Assembly: GCF_000744105.1 (NCBI RefSeq)
Contig: NZ_JQLH01000001.1
Coordinates: forward strand, 3,224,001-3,288,000
From: Maribacter forsetii DSM 18668
GTDB taxonomy: Bacteria > Bacteroidota > Bacteroidia > Flavobacteriales > Flavobacteriaceae
DNA length: 64,000 nt
Direction: 5' to 3'
A model generated the notes under the pieces. That model made no database searches, had not been told where the DNA came from, and was given only the letters and a program-made list of their open reading frames with translations. Shown here piece after piece: positions 57,388 through 64,000 of this stretch. Position numbers and translations under genes: made by a program. How positions within the stretch are numbered: the first letter of the stretch is position 1; every line of letters starts with the position of its first letter.

Positions 57388-58821
57388 TTAATCAAGAAAA
57401 AAATCATCTTTAAAACCAATAAGATACAACTTGCTCTTTGCTCTGGTTACCGCGGTATACAACCAACGTAAGTATTCTTTATCTATCCCATTAGGCAAAT
57501 ATGGTTGCTCAACAAAAACAGTATCCCATTGTCCCCCTTGAGATTTATGACAGGTTATGGCGTACGAGAACTTTACTTGCAACCCATTGAAGTACTTGTT
57601 ATTCTTAACCCCTAAAAATTTCTTGTACTTAGAACTCTCATGGGCAAAATCTTTCATGACTTCTTGATACAACCTATTGCCATCTTCATAAGACAACGAC
57701 GGAGATTCTGCCGTTATGGTATCTAACAATAATACGGTTTCAAAAGGTGGCATATTAGGGTAATCTACCATCTTCACTTTAACCTCGGCAAACTTAAACG
57801 TAAAAATCTCTTTGATATCGAATATTTCTAGAATCTCTATAATATCTCCGTTTGCAATAAAACCAGCTTCTGTGCTTGGCTTTAACCAATAATAGTTATT
57901 CTTAACCACCATCATAAAATCGCCTACGGCAATATCATTCTCTAAAAATAATATCCGTTCTCGAATATTCTGATTGTAAAGATTTGCACGTTTATTAGAG
58001 CGTACAATAAATGCCGTTTCCTCTTTTCCGTTTTCTGAGTATGAACTGTCAATGGCTTCTTGAATTTCATTACCATCTATTAAGCGTACTATATCAGTGA
58101 AAGGATCTACATCAAATTTAAAATCTTCAAAGAATTCACTTTGTAATTGTTCTCTTAACAAGGTAGCATTTGCCAAAATTCCCGAATCACCTGCTTGCCT
58201 AACTACTTCATTCAATTCTAAACGAACCACTTCTTTATTATAATTAAGTGAAAGTTTATCGCCATCCAAAGCCGGACTCAATACTAAATGAACCGGAGGT
58301 AACTGCGCGGTGTCTCCTATTAATAACAACTTACATTTGTGACCAGAGTACACGAACATCATTAAGTCATCTAATAACGAACCGTTTTCAAATAATTTAG
58401 AATCTGCAGCCGTATCTGTTATCATTGATGCTTCATCAACTATAAATAAAGTATCCCTATGTTTATTAGGTGCCAAAACAAACTGTACTCCTCCTCCACT
58501 TTGTTTCTTCGGAAAATATATTTTCCTATGGATGGTAAATGCCTGTGTTTTTGAATAATTTGACATCACTTTTGCCGCTCTCCCAGTAGGTGCCATGAGC
58601 ACAGCTTTCTTCTGAACCTTCCATAAACTGTTAACTAAAGTGCCTATTAAAGTAGTTTTACCGGTACCTGCGTAACCTTTTAACAAAAAAACTTCATCCT
58701 TAACCGTTGAAAGTGTAAACTCAGCCAATTTTTGCAAAGCCACTGATTGTGTGGCAGTTGGTGTGTGAGGAAATTTGGTTTCTAGTATACTATAGAATGA
58801 TGCGGGTGTAGTTGGTTTCAT
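57388..58821 (-). CDS. RecD-like ATP-dependent DNA helicase (AAA, UvrD C-terminal type)
   Basis: 477 residues. Walker A GYAGTGKTT lies at 49-57, the DExx-like motif VDEASM near 127, QLPP near 173 and the C-terminal TCHKSQGGQWDTVFVEQP helicase motif near 430. This is the short RecD/Pif1-like superfamily 1B form common in Bacteroidetes, which works without RecB and RecC. An exact TATCTTTG box ends only 8 bases before the ATG, so the mRNA may be nearly leaderless. It starts divergently from the next gene. Confidence 0.9.
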   Translation of the reverse strand: MKPTTPASFYSILETKFPHTPTATQSVALQKLAEFTLSTVKDEVFLLKGYAGTGKTTLIGTLVNSLWKVQKKAVLMAPTGRAAKVMSNYSKTQAFTIHRKIYFPKKQSGGGVQFVLAPNKHRDTLFIVDEASMITDTAADSKLFENGSLLDDLMMFVYSGHKCKLLLIGDTAQLPPVHLVLSPALDGDKLSLNYNKEVVRLELNEVVRQAGDSGILANATLLREQLQSEFFEDFKFDVDPFTDIVRLIDGNEIQEAIDSSYSENGKEETAFIVRSNKRANLYNQNIRERILFLENDIAVGDFMMVVKNNYYWLKPSTEAGFIANGDIIEILEIFDIKEIFTFKFAEVKVKMVDYPNMPPFETVLLLDTITAESPSLSYEDGNRLYQEVMKDFAHESSKYKKFLGVKNNKYFNGLQVKFSYAITCHKSQGGQWDTVFVEQPYLPNGIDKEYLRWLYTAVTRAKSKLYLIGFKDDFFLD

Positions 58822-58828
58822 GTGCCTT

Positions 58829-58836
58829 CAAAGATA
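58829..58836 (-). promoter_or_regulatory. -7 box of the helicase gene (leaderless start likely)
   Basis: Minus-strand TATCTTTG, exact TAnnTTTG. With transcription 4-7 bases downstream of the box, the transcript would begin at or next to the ATG (58821). Confidence 0.5.
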
Positions 58837-58881
58837 AAGATGATTTTTAGCCTAAAAACTTTTACGATTAAAAAAAAATTG

Positions 58882-58889
58882 TAGATTTG
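58882..58889 (+). promoter_or_regulatory. -7 box of the 216-aa membrane-anchored protein gene
   Basis: TAGATTTG, exact TAnnTTTG, with TTTA about 18 bases upstream as a weak -33 element; the ATG is 33 bases downstream. It is 45 bases from the helicase box on the other strand. Confidence 0.5.
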
Positions 58890-58922
58890 TGAAGACCACT
58901 AAATAAAAATAACACATACGAA

Positions 58923-59573
58923 ATGAAGACCATAATACAAATTGTACTTTGGATTGGATGTATCGCTTTAGGATACTTTATTTACAACTCCATTACTGGA
59001 CCAATCAAATTTAAAGAAGTAAAAATAGAGCGTTATTCGCAGGTTATCGCCAAATTGAAAGACATTAAAAACTCTCAAGAGGCTTACAAAACTGTGAATG
59101 GCAAATACGCAAATGACTTTAATAGTCTTATTCGTTTTATCGACACTGGTAAATATGTTATTACTCAGCAGAGAGATTCTTCTTTCATGGAATTTGACAA
59201 AGCATACGGTATTGATATGTTGAAAGAAATGAAAATCATTGATACATTAGGTACTGTTTCTGTAAAAGATTCACTTTTTAAATCTGATGGTAGATACAAA
59301 AGCTTAATGGATGTACCTACAGCAGCAAATGGTGAAAAGTTTACAATGAAGGCTGGATTTGTAGAAAAAAGTGGATATAAAGCCCCTGTTTTTGAGGCAA
59401 AAGTTGATAAAGAAGTTATCCTTTACGATCAGCCAAAAGATTTATTATCTCGTGAAAAAGCAGCCTTAAGTGTAGAAGAAGTAAATGGACCAACTATTTA
59501 TGTAGGTTCTTTAGATGAAGTTAGCACAAGCGGTAACTGGCCTTCCATATATGACAAAAAAGTTAAAAAATAG
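58923..59573 (+). CDS. Conserved hypothetical protein with N-terminal membrane anchor
   Basis: 216 residues. A single hydrophobic helix at about 5-24 is followed by a hydrophilic domain predicted to lie outside the cytoplasm; it contains IKNSQEAYKTVNGKYANDFNSL, which resembles the N-terminal helix region of type II/IV pilin-like proteins, but the prepilin cleavage site is absent. It is probably in one operon with DUF3822 and rsmD, whose start codons overlap or abut. No function can be assigned. Confidence 0.7.
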   Translation: MKTIIQIVLWIGCIALGYFIYNSITGPIKFKEVKIERYSQVIAKLKDIKNSQEAYKTVNGKYANDFNSLIRFIDTGKYVITQQRDSSFMEFDKAYGIDMLKEMKIIDTLGTVSVKDSLFKSDGRYKSLMDVPTAANGEKFTMKAGFVEKSGYKAPVFEAKVDKEVILYDQPKDLLSREKAALSVEEVNGPTIYVGSLDEVSTSGNWPSIYDKKVKK

Positions 59574-60387
59574 TAGCTTAAATATAGCGGATAAAAATTT
59601 TAAAAAATTGTCCATTCAGGTTAGCTTGAATGGACTTTCTTTTTGTGTAGCAGATACTGTTTCGCAAAAATTGTTGATTTCTGACAGAATCGATTTTTCT
59701 GATGAAAAAAACCCGATGACCGCTAAAGATGAATTGGAAAAGCTTTTTCAGAAGCATGATATAGAAAACATGCAGTTTGATGAAGTAGTTGCTGTTCATA
59801 GAAATACACTTTTTGGTCTGGTACCAAAATCATTATTCAACCCTAATCATTTAAATGAATACCTTAAATTCAATACCAAGGTATTAGCAAATGATGTTTT
59901 AGCCTATGACGAGGTAGAAAATCATGATTTGGTAAATGTGTATGTGCCCTATGTGAACATCAACAATTACATATACGATCTTTTTGGCGAGTTCGATTTT
60001 ATGCACAATGGCACGGTGTTATTACAATCTTTGCTAAACAACCAAACACAGAATCAAGAAATTACATGTTTTGTACATGTAAACAAAGAGCAACTAGATA
60101 TTACCGTTCTAAACCAACGCAAACTTCTTCTGTACAACAGCTTTAAATTTCAAACAAAAGAAGACTTTGTCTACTACCTATTATTCGTAATCGAGCAATT
60201 AGAATTAGACCCAAAGACCGTAGTTGTAAAACTATTTGGAGATATTGAAGAAGATAACGAAACTTTTCAACTTTGCTATACGTATATTCAACATATCAGT
60301 ATTTTTGAACCATCAGCAGCTCAACTATTAAAACTTGGAGAACCTTCAACAGGCTCAATAGATTTCACCCTTATTAATACTATATAA
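59551..60387 (+). CDS. DUF3822 family protein
   Basis: 278 residues. The frame opens at 59515, but the start at 59551 (ATG ACA AAA AAG) gives a normal N-terminus and a 23-base overlap with the preceding gene. DUF3822 proteins are found almost only in Bacteroidetes and have an actin/ASKHA-like fold by family descriptions; no enzymatic motif is obvious. It ends with one base shared with the rsmD start, indicating translational coupling. Confidence 0.8.
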   Translation: MTKKLKNSSLNIADKNFKKLSIQVSLNGLSFCVADTVSQKLLISDRIDFSDEKNPMTAKDELEKLFQKHDIENMQFDEVVAVHRNTLFGLVPKSLFNPNHLNEYLKFNTKVLANDVLAYDEVENHDLVNVYVPYVNINNYIYDLFGEFDFMHNGTVLLQSLLNNQTQNQEITCFVHVNKEQLDITVLNQRKLLLYNSFKFQTKEDFVYYLLFVIEQLELDPKTVVVKLFGDIEEDNETFQLCYTYIQHISIFEPSAAQLLKLGEPSTGSIDFTLINTI

Positions 60388-60923
60388 TGCGCATCATATC
60401 AGGAAAACATAAAGGTCGTCATTTAATGGCCCCTAAAAAACTACCTGTTAGACCTACAAAAGATATGGCTAAAGAAAGCTTGTTCAATATTTTGAACAAT
60501 AGCTACTATTTTCCAGACCTTAAAGTTCTTGACCTTTTTGCAGGTACCGGTAATATTAGCTACGAATTCTCTTCTAGAGGTGTTGATGATGTACTTGCCA
60601 TTGATGCACACTCTGGCTGTATTCAATTTATTGACAAAACAGTTGAATTGCTAGACATGAATATTCGTACTTTAAAGAGTGATGTGTTTAGTTTTCTTCA
60701 AAGAAATACAGAGAAATTCGATATCATATTCGCTGACCCCTTCTACGATATGGAATTAGCCGATTTTGAAAAATTGCCCAAACTAGTTTTTGAAAATGAT
60801 CTTCTCTTGGAAGACGGCGTATTAATTATTGAACATTCTAACCGTACCAGTTTAGCAGAATTTCCACACTATAAAAATTCTAGAAAATACGGCGGAAGCG
60901 TTTTTAGCTTTTTTGAGAAGTAA
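60387..60923 (+). CDS. rsmD: 16S rRNA (guanine966-N2)-methyltransferase
   Basis: 178 residues. It starts MRIISGKHKGR, with PTKDMAKESLFNIL, VLDLFAGTGNISYEF (SAM motif I near 48-62) and the catalytic FADPFYD near 115. It methylates G966 of 16S rRNA during small subunit assembly. It overlaps the DUF3822 stop by one base. The intergenic region after it carries the 3' end of rnpB on the other strand. Confidence 0.94.
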   Translation: MRIISGKHKGRHLMAPKKLPVRPTKDMAKESLFNILNNSYYFPDLKVLDLFAGTGNISYEFSSRGVDDVLAIDAHSGCIQFIDKTVELLDMNIRTLKSDVFSFLQRNTEKFDIIFADPFYDMELADFEKLPKLVFENDLLLEDGVLIIEHSNRTSLAEFPHYKNSRKYGGSVFSFFEK

Positions 60924-61024
60924 TTTTTAAATGACCAGCCTTAATTCTGAAATGTAAAGAATCTTAACTACACTCAAGGTTGTTACCATTAGGTAAATTT
61001 CGCACTTACCATTTCAATAAAAAA

Positions 61025-61330
61025 AGCAGGCCATAAGCCGGATTCTGTATTCTGAAAAAAATCAGAATTCCTTATCATTTATCTAGGCAAAGGGTTACCC
61101 CTGAGCTCTAACCGCCTACCCTTCGGCTTGAGCGTGCAGCCCTCAAACACCGATTTACATGACGTTTCACCGTATAGAGTTTACCTGGTTTCACTACAGC
61201 CGAACTGTACTTGCTTTCTGTTGCACTTGTCCTCACATCTCTGCGGACGGGCGTTACCCGCTATACTGCACTATGGTGTCCAGACTTTCCTCTCCCAATT
61301 ACTTGGCAGCGATAAGGTGGCCTGCTGAGC
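61025..61330 (-). ncRNA. rnpB: RNase P RNA (class A), rnpB
   Basis: Read on the minus strand, the 5' part contains the universal GAGGAAAGTCTGGAC core and the P4 strand partner, then ACAGAAA, GAAACCAGGTAA and the 3' segment with CCGGCTTATGGCC, followed by GCTTTTTT. The 5' and 3' ends pair through GCAGGCC. The ends are placed within about 5 bases. RNase P RNA cleaves tRNA precursors with RnpA. A TACATTTG box 4-7 bases upstream of the 5' end indicates transcription begins at or near the mature end. Confidence 0.93.
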
Positions 61331-61331
61331 G

Positions 61332-61339
61332 CAAATGTA
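61332..61339 (-). promoter_or_regulatory. -7 box of rnpB
   Basis: Minus-strand TACATTTG, exact TAnnTTTG, immediately upstream of the predicted RNase P RNA 5' end. No clear -33 element. Confidence 0.55.
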
Positions 61340-61404
61340 CTGCAATTGTTGATAACTAAGGATGATCTCTTTTCTTTATTCTCGTTAGAATTAATGGCTA
61401 TAAT

Positions 61405-61412
61405 TATATTTG
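61405..61412 (+). promoter_or_regulatory. -7 box of dnaX
   Basis: TATATTTG, exact TAnnTTTG, 25 bases before the TTG start of dnaX at 61438. It is divergent from the rnpB promoter. Confidence 0.5.
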
Positions 61413-61437
61413 TATAAGTTTAATTAGAGATAGAATT

Positions 61438-63288
61438 TTGGAACCATTTATTGTATCGGCTAGAAAGTATAGACCCCAGACATTTAAAGATGTTGTGGGC
61501 CAACAGTCTATAACCAATACACTACAAAATGCAATAGACCAAAATCACCTAGCACAAGCTTTATTATTCTGTGGACCCAGAGGTGTTGGTAAAACTACTT
61601 GCGCACGTATTTTGGCAAAACAGATAAATTCTGATGGTACCGAAAAGGAAAATGAAGATTTTGCCTTTAATATTTTTGAACTGGATGCCGCCTCTAACAA
61701 CTCTGTAGACGATATTCGTAATCTTATCGACCAAGTACGCATACCACCACAGGTAGGTAAATACAAAGTATATATCATTGATGAGGTGCATATGTTGTCT
61801 CAGTCTGCTTTCAACGCATTTCTAAAAACTTTAGAAGAGCCACCAAAGCATGCTATTTTTATTTTGGCAACGACAGAAAAGCACAAAATCATACCTACTA
61901 TTCTTTCTAGATGTCAAATTTTCGATTTCAAAAGAATTACCGTTAAAGATGCTGCCGAGTATTTAAAATATATTGCTGAAAACCAAGGTGTAAATGCTGA
62001 GGATGATGCACTACATATCATTGCCCAAAAGGCAGATGGCGCTATGCGTGATGCCTTATCTATTTTTGATAGAGTAGTCAGTTTTTCCGGTTCAGAGCTT
62101 ACTCGTAAAGCGGTTACTGAAAATTTAAATGTCTTAGATTATGATACTTATTTTGAAGCTACAGATTTAATCCTAAACCATAATATACCTGGCTTACTTA
62201 TATTATTCAATAAGACATTATCTCTCGGTTTTGACGGACACCATTTCATATCTGGACTAGCATCTCATTTCAGGGATTTAATGGTATGCCAGCATCCTGA
62301 TACAATTAACTTGTTAGAAGTTGGTGAAGCAGCGCAACAATTATATAGAGATCAAAGTAAAAAGACTGCTCCCTCCTTTTTATTGCAAGGTTTGGAAATA
62401 TCAAACGACTGTGATTTAAAGTATAAAACAAGTAAAAATCAACGCTTACTTGTTGAGCTTACACTTATGAAACTTGCCTCTATCAATTTTGATGGAGAAA
62501 AAAAAAATCCTGAATCCGTAGCTCTAAACAATAAGACTATTGATTTCATTGCCCCTTCCGCATTTTACAACCAAGCGCCTAAAAAAGAATCTAAGGTTAA
62601 TCCTGTAAGCGGAAATCAACCGGCAGTTACCCAAACCAATGTTCCTAAAGAAACAAATGTTGTAAACAAGACTTCTGAAACTACGGTAGAAGATAAAAAA
62701 CCTGTAGCAGCTGTTGAGACACAAGTGGCACCGATAAAAACTAAAGAACCTCAACAAAATACTGAAAAATCAACGTCAGCGGAAATCAGTACTGACGTTA
62801 AAAAACCAATTATTAATCGTCCTACCAAAAGGGTTTCTGGACTTTCAATTTCTAGCTTAAACGCCAAAAAACAACACGAACTAAACAAAATCGAGGTTGT
62901 TATTGACGAAAATAACTTACCTAAAGAACCATTCACTGAAGAAGAACTTCGTAAACATTGGGCAGATTTTATAGAGATCATCGATAAAAAGGGTCAAAAA
63001 ATCCTTGCTTCTAACTTGCATTCAGATATTCCTAAACTAAAAGAGGGCTTCGCTATTCATTTAGAGCTTCCAAACAGTACAATGAAAAAGGAAATAGAAC
63101 GTGAACAGTTCGAATTGATGGAGTATTTACGTGCTAAACTGAATAACCATTTCGTTCATCTAGTTATTAAAGTCAATGAAACAACAGCAACTAAATTTGC
63201 TTTTACACCCGAAGAGAAATACGAGAAACTAAGAGAGAAAAATCCGGTGATTGATTTATTGAGACAGGAATTCGATTTGTTCTTATAG
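61438..63288 (+). CDS. dnaX: DNA polymerase III subunit tau (and likely gamma)
   Basis: 616 residues from a TTG start that gives MEPFIVSARKYRPQTF. The AAA+ clamp-loader domain has Walker A CGPRGVGKTT (45-54), EVHMLS and SRCQIFDF. The zinc-binding Cys motif of E. coli DnaX is absent, as in other Bacteroidetes. Domain III ends near 350; after it come a low-complexity Thr/Glu/Lys/Pro-rich linker (355-470) and a C-terminal domain V-like region. An A10 tract at 62498-62507 (codons 354-357) is well placed for slippage to a truncated gamma form (see findings). The gene lies beside rnpB and overlaps the TMEM220-like gene by 6 bases at the end. Confidence 0.95.
   Translation: MEPFIVSARKYRPQTFKDVVGQQSITNTLQNAIDQNHLAQALLFCGPRGVGKTTCARILAKQINSDGTEKENEDFAFNIFELDAASNNSVDDIRNLIDQVRIPPQVGKYKVYIIDEVHMLSQSAFNAFLKTLEEPPKHAIFILATTEKHKIIPTILSRCQIFDFKRITVKDAAEYLKYIAENQGVNAEDDALHIIAQKADGAMRDALSIFDRVVSFSGSELTRKAVTENLNVLDYDTYFEATDLILNHNIPGLLILFNKTLSLGFDGHHFISGLASHFRDLMVCQHPDTINLLEVGEAAQQLYRDQSKKTAPSFLLQGLEISNDCDLKYKTSKNQRLLVELTLMKLASINFDGEKKNPESVALNNKTIDFIAPSAFYNQAPKKESKVNPVSGNQPAVTQTNVPKETNVVNKTSETTVEDKKPVAAVETQVAPIKTKEPQQNTEKSTSAEISTDVKKPIINRPTKRVSGLSISSLNAKKQHELNKIEVVIDENNLPKEPFTEEELRKHWADFIEIIDKKGQKILASNLHSDIPKLKEGFAIHLELPNSTMKKEIEREQFELMEYLRAKLNNHFVHLVIKVNETTATKFAFTPEEKYEKLREKNPVIDLLRQEFDLFL
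62498..62507 (+). other. A10 slippery tract in dnaX
   Basis: Ten A residues in the coding strand, codons GAA AAA AAA AAT. A -1 ribosomal shift reads TGA at 62511; loss of one A in the transcript reads TAG at 62519. Both give a protein of about 358-360 residues that ends just after domain III. Confidence 0.75.
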
Positions 63289-63630
63289 CTTTCTCTTAAT
63301 TCTAAAAGCAAAGACTAAAAGAACTATTGAAATAATCAGAAGTCCAAAAGCCTCTCGCCCTAATTCTACAGTAACGATATCTCCATCATTTAAATCGAAT
63401 CCTTGAAAATCTGAAGGATAAAGGTAAACGAAGCCAATAAAAGCAAATATTCCTAATATCAACGGTACTATATAGCCTATTTTATTCAATGCGAACAACA
63501 AAGACATTAAAGCCGCAACGCCATAGATGATAATCCAATGTAACGAGTCTGGATCATTGTATTGTAAAACAGCGCCAACAGAAAATAACATGGCAAAAAC
63601 GTAACCTAAGATCTTAAATAATAGATTCAT
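63283..63630 (-). CDS. TMEM220-like small membrane protein
   Basis: 115 residues with four predicted membrane helices (about 5-22, 30-48, 53-70 and 90-108) and the YNDPDSLHWIIIYG segment typical of TMEM220-like bacterial proteins. No function is known. It converges on dnaX, overlapping its last 6 bases, and lies 6 bases downstream of the phosphodiesterase gene. Confidence 0.75.
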   Translation of the reverse strand: MNLLFKILGYVFAMLFSVGAVLQYNDPDSLHWIIIYGVAALMSLLFALNKIGYIVPLILGIFAFIGFVYLYPSDFQGFDLNDGDIVTVELGREAFGLLIISIVLLVFAFRIKRKL

Positions 63631-63636
63631 TTGAGT

Positions 63637-64000
63637 TTAGTTTAATAAGTGATCTTCAATAAGATCACGCACTTGTACTGCACTAATTCTCTGATCGTTA
63701 TCGCCAGATAAATGGTTACTAATGAAGATAGGAAAATCTTCTTCTTCTTCAGTTAAACGACCGTGTGATCCTTTAATTAGAGTTGCATCAATTGGGATGA
63801 TATTCATGACGGTTCTAAAGCCCATCTTCTTTTTTAGTAGCTTACCAACCACTTTGGCCATTACCAATTTATCTTTTGGGTCTGTCATCATTTCAACCGG
63901 ATCGTAGCCTGGTTTTTTATGAATATCAACCATTCTTGCATAATCCGGTGCTTTTGCATCATTTAGCCAGAAGTAATACGTAAACCAAGAATCTTTATCA
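63637..64000 (-). CDS. Alkaline phosphatase/nucleotide pyrophosphatase family protein, C-terminal part (cut by window edge)
   Basis: The frame is open to the window end, so about 120 C-terminal residues are visible. The segment WFTYYFWLNDAKAPDYAR, then GYDPVEM, IPIDATLIKGSHGR, resembles the C-terminus of type I phosphodiesterase/nucleotide pyrophosphatase-like proteins of Bacteroidetes, where the KGSHG segment follows a metal-ligand Asp. Catalytic N-terminal residues are outside the window, so the substrate cannot be called. The next gene starts 6 bases downstream on the same strand. Confidence 0.65.
   Translation of the reverse strand, partial: DKDSWFTYYFWLNDAKAPDYARMVDIHKKPGYDPVEMMTDPKDKLVMAKVVGKLLKKKMGFRTVMNIIPIDATLIKGSHGRLTEEEEDFPIFISNHLSGDNDQRISAVQVRDLIEDHLLN

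Noticed and set aside
61128..61359. Two 66-aa ORFs
   Set aside because: Both lie across the RNase P RNA gene on the opposite strand and have no independent support.
1..64000. CRISPR arrays, transposases, integrases or prophage genes
   Set aside because: None seen: no regularly spaced short repeats, no IS ends with transposase frames, no phage structural genes. The repeats at 36.9-39.9 and 48.3-50.9 kb are coding.

Overview
The window looks like a chromosomal piece of a marine member of the Flavobacteriaceae (Bacteroidetes), close to Maribacter or Zobellia in flavour; this is a judgement by gene content, not a placement. The evidence is: low GC in ordinary genes, exact TAnnTTTG -7 promoter boxes of the Bacteroidetes sigma factor, type IX secretion (T9SS) C-terminal sorting domains, flavobacterial families such as DUF3822 and TMEM220-like, and a DnaX without its zinc-binding cysteines.

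Layout. (1) 1-6458 (+): an acyl-CoA metabolism cluster (SDR, enoyl-CoA hydratase, two MDR oxidoreductases, FabG-like reductase, MaoC hydratase, acyl-CoA synthetase). (2) 6666-9062 (-): a 7TM-HD phosphohydrolase, then tRNA-Ser(GCT), tRNA-Pro(TGG) and a terminator. (3) 9184-20007: thiolase, an NlpC/P60-like protein whose catalytic Cys is Ser, a periplasmic TPR protein, gyrA, clpC, a small unknown gene and the NAD(P)HX repair enzyme. (4) 20063-25004 (+): a complete threonine operon thrA-thrB-thrC behind a strong consensus promoter and a 30-codon Thr-rich leader peptide. (5) 25104-29043 (+): gcvT, glsA, an epimerase, a pterin dehydratase and yebC. (6) 29118-53329 (-): 24 kb holding three giant surface genes. 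(7) 53604-58821 (-): acyltransferase, KdnB-like dehydrogenase, HAD phosphatase, kdsB, DUF4126 and a RecD-like helicase. (8) 58923-64000: a membrane-anchored unknown, DUF3822, rsmD, RNase P RNA (-), dnaX, a TMEM220-like protein and the C-terminus of a phosphodiesterase.

The 24-kb surface locus is the accessory and most interesting part. The first gene in transcription order (1763 aa) is a PQQ-type sugar dehydrogenase-like propeller fused to a diheme cytochrome c, adhesive repeats and a T9SS sorting domain. The second (3652 aa) has two cohesin-like domains, PKD, CBM6-like and malectin domains, many Ig-like repeats and a T9SS sorting domain. The third (2472 aa) has a propeller, malectins and a C-terminal type I dockerin but no T9SS domain. 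The likely reading is a surface-anchored scaffold (cohesins) with a docking partner (dockerin) and a redox enzyme, a cellulosome-like arrangement built on T9SS. The first two genes share near-identical repeat blocks that are much more GC-rich than the rest of the genes, which points to recent amplification and gene conversion. An 8-base C tract at the edge of the GC-rich block of the scaffold gene could switch it off by slippage.

Other signals that standard annotation is likely to miss are the thr leader peptide, an A10 slippery tract in dnaX that ends both shifted frames at once (tau/gamma-like products), and an unnamed module of about 300 residues shared by the cohesin and dockerin proteins.
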